From assembly GCA_028753945.1 (NCBI GenBank), contig JAPNXP010000006.1:3968001-4032000 (forward strand): a DNA stretch of 64,000 nt, written 5' to 3'. Source of the DNA: Hexactinellida sp. DTS-2022 (Eukaryota; Porifera; Hexactinellida). The notes beneath the pieces were generated by a model. The model was not told the DNA's origin. It saw only the letters and a program-made list of their open reading frames with translations, and ran no database searches. Position numbers and translations under genes: made by a program. Below, piece after piece: positions 1 through 11,700 of this stretch. Every line of letters starts with the position of its first letter. Position 1 is the stretch's first letter.

Positions 1-895
1 TCGTGTAAGATTATCTTAATTACGCGAAAATTATTATAGCAAAAAATAAACTATAACAAAAAAAACATACTCCATCCAGTCTGTTACAGATATGTAGAAT
101 GTTAGAAATCATAGTTATAACAAAAAAGCTGCAAAAATGACTTATCAACTTGTAGCATCTGTAAAATGCGATATACTAACAAGTCTGTTAAGACAGACGG
201 GTAAACTAATAGAAATGTAAATAAGGTTTCATCTAGGCGCGTAATTTTTATGGAATTTTTTATGTGCGGAAAAATTAAGAGATACTCCCATTAGACGTAA
301 TACAAAATGAGTAATATAAGCGTGTAGAAATTGTGACTAATAATAATCAGGAAATGACAGTTTGGCTTAAAATAGTTTCGGTTAATAGATTTCTCCGCTT
401 AATCGGGTCAAAGCAACCTGATCCCGAGGTGACTCTATTAAGCGGAGTCGACTGTAATTCAGCTCATTAATTGAGCTGTCAACTCATTCAAAAAAAAGTT
501 GATTCTGCCAACTCAAAACGAGTTGATACAGACCTGTAATCTATATTATTATACTCGATTGTTGTGCGTTGTTTGTGTGTTTGTCCGGATTGTATTAAAG
601 TGATGGGGGAATAGAAACCGTACTTATAATTGAGATAGAAGCTAACTTCCAAATGTTATAATAGGTAAACAAGTATGCTGAACACGAATTTATAGTATAT
701 GTACATGTGAACATTTGTTGTTGTTGTTGTTGTTTTTGTTTACAAAAAGAGGTAAACACACAAACACGTATTTTAAAATTCAAGATGAACTAAGAGTATC
801 TAACTTCCAAATGTTATAATAGGTAAACAAGTATGCTAATTACGAAAACCGAAGGGCTCGTAAATATATAAATCATAACCCGATTATATTCTGAC
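1..895. other. Left flank, repeat remnants inside VPS18 intron
   Basis: No exon was recognised here; it should be intron 5 of VPS18, whose remaining exons lie beyond the left edge. It holds a dispersed repeat at about 235-320 (related copies near 54390-54470 and 61695-61770), the 3' half of a family-F element at about 346-454 ending in GGAGTCGACTG, and a repeat with a TTG microsatellite at about 655-790. Confidence 0.6.
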
Positions 896-3800
896 CTCTT
901 CAAAAGATATAGAAGTCTGTGCATAACATTCAGCCGCTTCGTTAAACATAGAACCTTTGAAATAACTCTCTGCTTGCGCTCTATTAACTCTGTCCATTTG
1001 ATATGTATTTATCTAAAACAAGTAATAAATTAATGTAATTTAAAATGTAATTTAAAATGTAATTTTCAGGAACTGGAAAGTTCATTTTAAACTGAGCCAC
1101 TAAATAGTAGCCTGCCTAGTAAAATTCACCTTTTCGAAGCCAGGTTTTTATATTGAAAAGGTGTTTGCCAATATATATATTAATAAGCCCAATAATAAAT
1201 CCAGTAGATTCTCGTTAATACTAACATCAGGGGACCGTCGAAATTTTTGTTAGTATCATCAGTAAATTCGTACTAACCGGAGTCACTTACATGCATTTGT
1301 ATAGGCTAGGGGAATTAAACCTTGTACTCATTCGCCTTATAAGTGTTGTACTAACGAGAGTCTACTGTACATTATATCACATACAATGACCCTATATTTA
1401 CCCTGCAATATCTCTTAGCAGTATCATAGTCTCCTTTCTCAAGGTAACATCTCCACACATCTCTAATCTCATTCTGAATGGAATACCGATTAAAGTTCTT
1501 TTCACTGTACAGCCATACATCACCTGTCATTGGGTCACGGCACATTCCTAAATAAATAAACCGTATGTATACAGTCAGTGTATTATAGACAGTGGATGCC
1601 GGTTATAAGCACATCGTCGGGAACTGCACTTAATGTGCTTATAACCGGCATGTTCTTATAACCATCATATATTATATAGGGTATATGGCAACCGTTTTCA
1701 AACATAGTGTGCTTATATCCGACATCTACTGTACAGCCATTTGTAAATACGCTCTTAATCCTGGTCTGATCCAATTTTCATACGTCTAAATCACAAATTA
1801 ATGTTACGGTATAGGAGAAATCCAAATTTTTCGCGCTCCTAAATTCAAATTTTCCAAAAACCATGCTACAAAAGGACTCCTGGTTAATTCCTTGTATACA
1901 GTAGATACCGGATATAAGAACACCGGTTATAAGAACATTCTACTGGAAAACGGTTGCCATATACCCTGTAAAATTTATGCCGGTTATAAGAACACTATAT
2001 GCAGTTCCCGACGAAGTTCTTATATCCGGTATCCACTGTAGTATATGTTGGAAACAATAAAGTAGTGGAATATAATCGTTAATTATGGGAGATTTCAGTA
2101 GAACCTCGTTGATACGAATACCAACGGACGGTAAAATTTGTTCGCTTTATCCGGAGTTCGTATTAACCGGAGTAATAGCCATTGAATAGCCATTGTAGGG
2201 ACCTGATTTTGTGGAACTGTTTGTTCGTCAAATTCGTACTAACGAGGTTCTACTGTAGTTAGAAGACATATAATTATTGAATAATAGGAAACCTTTAATA
2301 TTAACAGATCTGTGTGAGACATTATCTTGAAATACAATCTGTAAGTTTAGTAACGAAACAGCTTCAAATCTGTCTCTGAATGCAAGAATGCAATGGAATT
2401 CTGTCATACAAATGTATAGGGGATATGAGTCTAAGTTCTGTCGATTTATCTAGAAGAAAATATCGATTAATATCATGTTGTAAAGTAATTAAAGTAATTA
2501 AGCAATTAAGTAATTAGCATTTTTATTAGGTTTAACATGGAGTAATATAATTAGTAGCTCTCGTTAATACGAACTCGGAAAGATTAATTATCATTAAGGA
2601 ATACAAGGTTTATTTCTTCTAACCTATAAAAATGCATGTAAGTGATTCCGGTTAACACGAATTCTCGATAATACGAACAAATTTTGACGGTCCCCTAGTG
2701 TTCATATTAACGAGAGTCTACTGTAATATTAATACGTCTTATACAGTTGTGTTCGCGTAATAGCAAGTCGAAATTTGCACGAAATCTGTTGGCTAATATG
2801 CGAATTTGCTATTAGAGGAACAAAATTAATATTAAATGCTCGCTTTGGGACTGAAAATAACTTGCTAATAGAGCAATATTGCTATTAGATCAATTGTTAT
2901 TTGGCGAACACCACTATCCGATTAGTCTTACTTTATTTCCATGCAAAGAATTAGTTAGAAAAAAAAAACCGGTTTCGATTATAATATTTATAGACCAATT
3001 GCAATTGCTATTAGGCAAACACTGTATAACTTATGTGTATTACCTGTTTGTGTTGTATTAGCTCACAGTCAATAGTTACACTCTTCGCATCTCTGTTAGA
3101 GAAATCCAAATTCCCAAAGTATACTCCGGCACCTGTTAACCAAGCGAATTTCCGTGGCACATCCCTTGGAGTGGGGGCCCAAGTACAAAAGTTAGAATAT
3201 GACAATGTACCTGGGATTTCATGGAAAGCTAAAGGCCGGTTGGAAAACAAACCGGCGTACATTGGGGAATCGTTAAGAACATCTCCAATGAACTGGAATA
3301 TACGGTTAGGTGTGGTTACAATGGAAATAAAGCGACGCTTATCATTCTCGAATGGCTGTAGTAACAGACCTAATAGAATACAGTATATAGTAGGAATTAG
3401 TGATAACTTAAATTTAATTTTTACAATAAAAACGCAGGAAATTTGTCAGTTTTGACCAATCCGTGGAAAGGAGGAAATAAAGATTTTTACAAATTTTTAC
3501 AAATTAAGTTCAATAAAATTTCTCAAAATGAAATTACCGGAATTTTGAAAATACAAAATGAAATGGAATTTACCTCAGTATAAAATAGTTATTTGAGGAC
3601 TTATAGGGAAAATAGGTAATACAATAGAACTTCGTTAGTACGAACACCAGGGGACAATCAAAATTCGTTCGCCTTTTCCATAATTCGTATTAAGTTACTA
3701 TTAACCAATATCATTTGTATTGAAAAGGCTTTGAAAGGGACTGAAATAGTGTTCGTATTAACCAAAATTTCGTATTGTTCTAACGAGGTTCTACTGTAAT

Positions 3801-4551
3801 TGTTATAATATAAATTTGCTAACTTACCAGTCACTTTCTCTGTTTTCTCTACATCTACCACATGTAATTCTTTCACATATTTTTCCAAAGCACCTCCACC
3901 TGAAATCTGTTTTTTCAAAGCCTTCATTAACTCTTCATTTTGTGGCTCTATTTCAGTTTCTAAAATAGTCCCCTTATTTGTTCCTAACACAATAGGATGA
4001 GTAGTTTGGTCAGTAGGTTCACGATTTGGACACCATGCAATACTTTCTATAAACACTTGTCTAAGTTTACTCAAATGTTTTAATTTCTTACTTCCTTTTC
4101 CACCTTCAAGATAATAATTCTCTCCTGCATTTGTTGATATTATAACATGTTGCCCGGTCGGGTCTTGAAATATTTTCGCAACTTTATCATCTGGCGATGC
4201 GGTTTTTTTCGGTAATTCAACAGGTGTGTTTGTTTTCTTCCGCAAATCATATTGCCATATTTGGTGACCTTGTACATAAACAACTTTTTCATCACTAACA
4301 GTAACATGACTTATCTGTTCTTCAAGTTTAGTGACATTGAATGTTTTCATTTTTTTAAAAATAGGTTGTTCGGCATTACTAATATCACTACCTTTTCTAT
4401 CACGACCTAAATTCCCTACATTTTGACCTGAAAGGTCTTGTGAACGGCGAAATGGATCGCTATACCCTGGCCCGCCAAACCCTGTTCTTCTGGTGCCTTG
4501 ATAAACCTGTGATTGTTGGAATTGATCGAATAAACCTAATTCCTGAGTCAT
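896..4551 (-). CDS. VPS18: VPS18, HOPS/CORVET core subunit (5' part, 5 exons)
   Basis: Vps18/Pep3 is a core subunit of the HOPS and CORVET tethering complexes that bring late endosomes and lysosomes together. Five exons were joined: 3828-4551, 3044-3369, 2293-2437, 1402-1547 and 896-1012. They total 1458 nt (486 codons) with matching phases. Family landmarks are GQHVIIST, ENYYLEGG and VLGTNKGTI in exon 1, then RRFISIVTTPNRIFQFIG, LTQ-like MTEFHCIL, TGDVWLYSEKN and RDVWRCYLEKGDYDTAKRYC. Together these are the N-terminal beta-propeller and the start of the alpha-solenoid (AQAESYFKGSMFNEAAECYA). The ATG at 4549-4551 gives MTQELGLF; an in-frame ATG at 4602 is possible but its 17 extra residues look unconserved. 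The C-terminal solenoid and RING lie off the left edge. The family assignment is secure; splice sites are inferred. Confidence 0.93.
1202..1367. repeat. Family B MITE in VPS18 intron 4
   Basis: Starts CAGTAGATTCTCGTTAATAC and ends GAGAGTCTACTG, imperfect terminal inverted repeats. The interior carries repeated TATTAACCGGAGT-type motifs and an AGGGGACCGTC core. Confidence 0.75.
1590..2038. repeat. Composite D-R1-D repeat in VPS18 intron 3
   Basis: Two family-D elements (1590-1731 and 1899-2038, TIRs CAGTGGATGCCGGTTATAAG and CAGTAGATACCGGATATAAG) flank a copy of the dispersed repeat R1 (about 1736-1895, containing CTGGTCTGATCCAATTTTC). The same D plus R1 association recurs at 40870-41225, so this may be one compound element rather than three independent insertions. 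Confidence 0.65.
2096..2255. repeat. Family A variant MITE
   Basis: Begins CAGTAGAACCTCGTTGATAC and ends AACGAGGTTCTACTG. Its interior (CATTGAATAGCCAT, GGGACCTGATTTTGTGG) is shared with the copy at 50362-50542, which defines a subfamily distinct from the usual A interior. Confidence 0.75.
2552..3024. repeat. Family B then family C elements back to back
   Basis: A degenerate family-B element occupies about 2552-2723. A family-C element (2744-3024; start CAGTTGTGTTCGCGTAATAG) follows 20 bp later. The C copy is interrupted by a family-K fragment near 2950-2990 (AAACCGGTTTCGATTA). It ends 20 bp from the 5' splice site of VPS18 exon 2. Confidence 0.6.
3622..3796. repeat. Family A MITE in VPS18 intron 1
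   Basis: Start CAATAGAACTTCGTTAGTAC, end AACGAGGTTCTACTG. It ends 32 bp from the donor of VPS18 exon 1. Confidence 0.75.
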
Positions 4552-4613
4552 CTTTGTATCACTATGTAATTTGAGTGTGCTAATATTTATACAAGGGGAC
4601 ATGGGATATTATA

Positions 4614-4968
4614 TAGTGGTGTACGCTTAATAGCAAGTGCTATAATTATAGCAAAATATACAGTAGAACCTCGTTAGTATAAACAAGGTTAATATGAACA
4701 CTATTTCAGTCCCATTCAAAGCCTTTTCAATACAAATTATATTGGTTAATACGAATTCCGGATAAGGCGAACGCATTTTCAATTTTCACGGTCCCCTGGT
4801 GTTCTTACTAACTAGGTTCTACTGTATATATGTTGCTCTATTAACAAGTTATTTTCAGTCCCCAAGCGAGCATTTAATGTTACTAATTCTGTTCCTCTAA
4901 TAGCAAGCTCGCCTATTAGCAAGCAAATTTCATGCAAAATGCGACTTGCTATTATGCAAACACCATTG
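4614..4968. repeat. Family C MITE with nested family A MITE
   Basis: The outer element has C-type ends (AGTGGTGTACGCTTAATAGC and its inverse) and the internal CAGTCCCCAAGCGAGCATTT block. It is split at 4661-4824 by a complete family-A element (CAGTAGAACCTCGTTAGTAT to GGTTCTACTG) flanked by TA on both sides. A therefore moved after C was already present. Confidence 0.85.
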
Positions 4969-7900
4969 ATATGAATAATAAGATAACACTTGAATATAAC
5001 GTTATTTCTATATTACGGGAATTAATTCTATAATGGTCAATGCCATTTCTAATGGAATTTCGGGCACAGCGAAGGTCATTTTTAATAATTCACCTTTACA
5101 AACCGTTTTTTATGAAAAGGTTAAAATATAAGTAAACGATCCTAATTTTGAGAAAATTGTAATTATTCTCTATATCTCATAAGCCAACTAGCATACCATT
5201 AGCCAGTATGCGTAGTTATGCAATAATTGTCTATCCAAACACACATTAATTGAGTTAATATTTAAATTTTGCACATTATCATAGGAAAAGTATTTTGAAT
5301 GATATCTATTATAATACGTATATCATAAGCACATCAATTCTGTCAATTGATTTATGCAGATTGTATAGTGTTATCTGAAATAACTAACTCTAATCTTTAT
5401 ATGCTAACAAGATTCTAATTAAATTATAATTAACTTGTTAAAGCTGGACAATCGTATATCTTTATATTGAGTAGCCTGTAGATAATTAGTACCTTGAAAA
5501 ATGGTTGATTAATTGAAATGCTATATGGATTTACATAAAAATTCCATTAAGAACTGCTTTAATTTGGAATTAATTAAAAAAGACATAGTAAGTGTTCACC
5601 TAGCTAATATATCTAATCCCTTTACGTTGTAATGGAGTTAATAATATTCCTTATTATGCGTCTGTTTGTCGGTTAATCGATCAAAAATTTGGTTATTTTA
5701 GCCCAAATTTGGGTTAATTGGCTCAATGTTCATTTACTCAAATCAATTTTTACGATTAATCAAGTCAATAGTACTATTTGGTTAATTACAGTAAAACCTC
5801 AATAAGTGAACACCTCCAAAATATGAACATTTTTCCTCGGTCCCAAATTTTCCCCATTGCTTTAGTTTAGACACACATTATGATAAATCATGAAAAGTGA
5901 ACACCTCTCAAAAGTGAACGTTTTTGCTGGTCCGTAGGGTGTTCACTTTCTAAAGGTTTTACTGTATACAAAAGTACATAATTTATAACACTTATTATTT
6001 GACTCTATTCCTGAGAAAATAAAAGGTTACGCTTTTTTGGTCATTATGTAATAAAAAGGATGGTCTGTCACACATTGGGTATTAAACCCACCCCTCCACT
6101 TGGAAGCGTTACGTAACATTTGACGACTTTATATTACCAGAAATTAATGATGTTAGTTATATAGGCACTCCCAAATAGAAATTCTGCTATTACGAACTGA
6201 ATAAAAACTATATGCAACTGTACTATGCAATTGCAGCTGTATGAATGCAACAGGGTAAACTCTATTATTTAATGGAACACCTTTGAGTTCAATAATCTCC
6301 GCCTAACCATATACTTCTGTCTTTTTTCAAAGATTGACTGAGTTGTATACATAAATATAATATAATAAATTGGAGTCATATCAAAGTTTACAACAAACAT
6401 GATAAAATACACTCCTCAACAAAGGGATAATTCAATTGATCTCAAACAGCACTAAGTTCAACATAGGTTTATAAATTCAATTGAACAAGGGTGGTTAGTA
6501 TAAAGATTAAAGGCGAAATAATGTCTAATAGAAGTGGATTAATACTATTGCATACATACCACTTTCTGGTGAGAGTATTAAAATTAAGCAATAAAAGGAT
6601 GGCCATAACAAAAGGTATATAGTACTAGAATACAAAGTATTTTAATAGAAATTGAATAAGAACATATCAGGTTTTATAATACGTTTGTCTCGAAGGAATT
6701 ATAACTAATATAACTACATACATGAACAAGTGTGTATGCTTGTTTACTAACAGATTTATGTTATGTCGTAGACTAGTTAACTTGTGCATTGAATATGTAT
6801 AGTTGTAGATTTTAGATGTTTGTGGCGATTCATACAATCATGCAGCTTGGCAGACTTATAATTAAGCTATTAATTAACACCTGTGAATAAATTTGATTTG
6901 TGGCCAGTAATAATGCAAATTTAGTAGAACCTCGTAAGTTTGAACTTAAGTGGACCGTCAAAATACGTTCGCTTTATCCGGAATTCGTATTAACAATATC
7001 ATTTGTATTGAAAAGGCTTTGAAGCTGAAATAGTGTTCGTATTAATTAACAGGAATATCCTATTAACCGTGTTCGTACAATCGAGGTTCTATTGTAGACT
7101 CACGTTAATAAGAACACCAAGGGACCAAATAAATTTGGTCATATTATCCGAAATTGGTATCAACCAGATTATAAGTCAGATGGGCATTTGGACTAAATAG
7201 TTAATTCTTTGCTAAATATTTTGGTCCATTAGGAATTTTCATAATAAGCAGCCTAAGTGTAAAATAAATATACGTACAATGGTTAAGATGGCTTGGTAAT
7301 AAGCAACATGATTAAACAAATAAAATCCCAAAGAAATTGACCTAGACATAAAATAATTAACTTCATTACATCTCCATTAAATTATTGAAACACAAATCAA
7401 CTCACAGACAGAATAAACCTACGTATTATAAGCACTTTCTCCAATCATAATCCAGGAACTAATAACATGTACGTAGTATGATGGGCAGTAGCTTGCATCT
7501 GATTAAATTAGCACAATTATATACTAGCAACTTGTACCAAAGGTACAAACGAATAAAGAATAGACCATCTTGAAGTAATTGATGCTAATTAGATCTCATC
7601 TATTACAAGTACCATGCCATGATGAGAATAGGAATTAAGATTAAACAGTCAGGAATCAAGATAATGTCTTAGCTTGGTACATTAATGTATTACCATATCA
7701 AGAACGCCCTATTTATTTGCTTACATAGATTAATACTAGCCCACCAGGTGTTTTGCCATTCCTACCCAGCAAATACACGTGAATTTAATAATAAATTGAA
7801 ATTATATACAAAAAGGTTGTATTATATTTGGATCATATTTCAAGGCTGGTGGTACTCAATGTGATAAACTATCTGACTCCATAGAATGCCAATTAGTAAC

Positions 7901-8774
7901 TTGAATAATTAACAAATAAAAGCAGTAATAAAATTTAGAATATTTTTGGGTCATATTGAGTGGGTATATTTATTAAAGAATTGAATAATTAGACATGTGA
8001 TAACATTTGTGAGTAATATGAACTTATTAACAGCAGTCCATTAATTTATTAAGATAACATTTCGTCTGTTAATTACATCTACTTATATTTCAATTTAAAA
8101 TATAGTCGAACATCGTTAGTAGTTAGTACGAACACCAGAACAGTAAAAATGTTTTCGCCTTATCCCGAATGCGAATTTTAATACTAAATAAGCACTCTAT
8201 ATAAACATTTTCACCATCCCAAAGTTAATACTGTGGTCGATAATAGTAGTAAAGTTGAAATTTGTACGAAATTTGCTTGCTAATAAACTTAATTTTAACA
8301 ATAAATGCTCGCTTTGGGATGAATTTACCTGTTAATACATCAATAATGCTATTAGGTGATTGTACTTCTATTTTAGGTCAAATGTTACTTGTAGGAATTT
8401 ATATTTACGATCCAATCAATACAAACTCATGGTGTTGTCTAAAAATAGTAAACGAATATTTGTTCAATCATTTCGATTCTACTATTATTTCAGCCCGAAA
8501 CAATATACTACCCTAAACAAAAGCGGAAATAGTTAAGTATATAAATAACCAAATAGTATTATAAGCTGCATTTGTAGTATAAAATCAAACAATACACCTA
8601 GTCGACCTATATAGGAACAACATAGAGAGTTTATACCGTAAGTGTGTACAGAGCAGAGTTAAAGTTAAAAACATTTCTATACATGAGAGAGAGAGAGAGT
8701 ATCTAGTATATGTTACATTCAAACAGTTTGCTAGTAAAAAGAACAAATTAATTAATGAAAAATATATATTCTCA
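4969..8774. other. Intergenic: DOCK 3' flank to VPS18 5' flank
   Basis: No coding exon was recognised on either strand. It contains a family-J element (5789-5964), a family-A element (about 6922-7094) followed directly by a B-like half, A remnants at about 8105-8220, a degenerate family-C element at about 8225-8370, and a short GA run near 8686-8700. The VPS18 promoter should lie just above 4552; no core promoter motif was convincing. Confidence 0.5.
5789..5964. repeat. Family J MITE
   Basis: TIRs CAGTAAAACCTCAATAAGTG and its complement (CACTTTCTAAAGGTTTTACTG), TA-flanked. It repeats the subterminal motif AGTGAACACC internally and carries a CGGTCCC core. Only one copy was seen. Confidence 0.75.
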
Positions 8775-11700
8775 TTAAGGAAAGCGTCTAGGTCGGTTTG
8801 GTACGGGTGGAGGTTCCTTTTGTGGAAGAGGTGGAGGTGTTTGAATTTGATTTACAATTTGTTCGGAAGAACTTTCTTTACGTGGTGGTATTATAGGCGG
8901 AGATGATTGGTTATTTGTTGTATTGCTTGTTTTGCGGAGTTTATTGAGACTTGATCTTCTCATGGATGGTTGTATTGCATTGTGATGTACTGTGTTATGA
9001 GGTGGGACTTCTGGTAAGGAATTATTGCTTGTTGAAATAGGTGGGCTCTATAGATGTAATAGATGTCGGATATAAGCACACCGGTTATAAGAATATATCG
9101 GATATAAGAACACTATGTTGGAAAAACGGTTGCCATATGTGTATTCCTTATCCGGAATTTGTATTAACCGGTGTCATTTGTATTGAAAAGTTTTGAAAGG
9201 GACTGAAATAGTGTACAAATTTTCAGGAATTACTAATAACTGTGTACGTATAAACTAAGTTATACTGTATATGGTAATACAGTAAATCATGTTATAATAA
9301 TGAAGTTTGATATACGAAATAACCGCTTATAAATATTCTCCAGACGGTAATGTAATTGATTTTTTCTGCTTATATCAAACTTCGCTATAACGAGAGTATC
9401 AAATGAATTATAGATACCAATTTATTCAAAATTTTCAGGTGCTGAGACTATTATCCTAACAACGCGTCTGAACAGAAGGAATGGACAGTAGGATTCACAA
9501 GTCAGGATAATATCAATGGATAATTAATACAACTAATATGTAAATTATGCATTAAGATAAATCCTAGATTAATCATCCAGATAATGTAACCACGAATAAT
9601 ATATACAGTAGACTCTCGTTATAAGAACAGGGTACGAATAAGACGAAATATCAGTTATACTATAATTCCCCTAGCCTATACAAATGACTGTTTGTAACTC
9701 TGGTAAATAATAACTTTGGGATAATGCAAACAATATTCGACGGTCTCCTGGTGTTCGTATTAACGATAATTTACTGTACAAACTATCAAAATTATCAGGT
9801 GCTGAGATTAATATCTTAACAACGCATCTGAACAGAAGGAATTGATAAAATTTGAATGTTTTAGGATACAATCGAATACTACCAATGGAGAGTTAACAAA
9901 TAATGAATTCTTAGTATTCGTAATATCGGTAAATACTGTACCAGGTATATCGTAGATTAGCCATCTAGATAATGGAACCACAAATACAGTGTAGGACGAA
10001 CACCAGGGTACCGTAAAAATGTGTTCACCTTATCCGGAATTCGTATTAACAATATTATTTGTATTGAAAAAGCTTTGAAGGGACTGAATTAGTATTCGTA
10101 TTAACCGGAAATTCGTATAACCAATGTCATTTGTATTGAAAGGCTTTGAAGGGACTGAATTAGTGTTCGTATTATCCAATATCAATTGTATTGAAAGGCT
10201 TTGAAGGGACTGAATTAGTGTTCGTATTATCCAATATCAATTGTATTGAAAAGGCTTTGAAGGAGACTGAATTAGTGTTCGTATAACCGCAATTTCGTAT
10301 TAATCGTGTTTATACTAACTAAGTTCTACTGTACTGCAATATGCCTATCGTATTTCTGTTATAAAACTCGCCTCAAAATACCGCATGTCTGCAGCTGCAA
10401 CTGAATAAGCTCTGGAATTTCTCTGAGTGACAGGTGGAGATTCCGAGCTGAGAGATTGGAACATATCTAGTTTCTCAGAACTCGAGGTTCTGGTTACTTT
10501 CTTAGGGACAGGAGGAGGAGGTGCGTTCCTCCTTGACGGCGGTTGTGGGCCATTGGAATGTGCTGTGAATGGAGTAGGCATCATTGGAGGTAGAGTCTTC
10601 ATTTCATCTAACATTAAATAATCTTGGTGTTCTGGTAGCAGTCTAAATTGTTCAGAAAATAAATAAAAAGTAGCATTGATTTAAACGGTAAATGCAGTAA
10701 ACCGGGTTTTTTCTAACCCCAGGTTTTTCTGACAAGTAATTGATTTTTCTAACTATCTATTTATTATAAATGTGCTAAAATTCAAATTTTGTTGTATCTT
10801 AAAACGATTTATTCTAACTATCGAATTAGTTTTAATTTATTTCCATGCAAATAATTCGAATTTTGTTGTGGTGTTTGCCTAATAGCAATTGCTTTAAGAG
10901 TAATAATATTGCTCTATTAACAAGAAATTTCCCAAGCGAGTATTTAATGTTAATTCTGTTCCTATAATAGCAAGTTCGCCTATTAGCAAGCAAATTTCGT
11001 GCAAAATGCGAATTGCTATTACGCGAACACCACTTTATTTGGAAATGTTAAGCCAGAACAGATAATAAGTTTACATAATAAACTCAATTGTTTAATAATC
11101 TGAAAGAATCATGGAAAGTATTCGAGTGATGTATTTATGAGATCACAACAATATAACAGTTGCAAAGAGACAGACAAACTAAACACTGTCAGGGTTGCCA
11201 AATGACACAGGAATTGAATATTTATTATATACAGTCGACTCCACTTAATAGAAGCACCTCGGGACCAGGTTGCTTTGACCCGATTATGCGAGAAATCTAT
11301 TAACCGAAAATATTTTAAGCCAAACTGTCATTCCGTCCTATAAATCATGTGAAAATTTGGTGGCTCTATTAAGCGGAGTTGACTGTATTTGATGTTTTTC
11401 GGGAAAATCAAATCATTGATTTGAATGAACATAACTCAAATTGTATAAAAGTTATTCAATAGCGAATTGTGCAGTAAATATACTTTGCAAAAATACGTCG
11501 AAATAATTACGATTTAAATAGATTTCGCCCTTTTCAAATAGTAAAATCTACATTAAATCAATTGATTCTAATTTGTTTTTTAAATCATTGTTTTACAATT
11601 CCAGCCATGGGTATTCCAATGGGATGGAATGGGAATTTTGTAAAAAAAATCCTTGGGAATGCCCATGGGAATTCTATGGCAGTACTATAAAAATTATATG

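Noticed and set aside
3033-3455. Plus-strand 140-residue open frame over VPS18 exon 2
   Set aside because: It is the reverse strand of a clear VPS18 exon (FIGDVLNDSPMYAGLF on the minus strand), shows no family match and has no splice partners.
8262-8516. Plus-strand 84-residue ORF
   Set aside because: Its first half lies in a degenerate family-C element and no protein family was recognisable.
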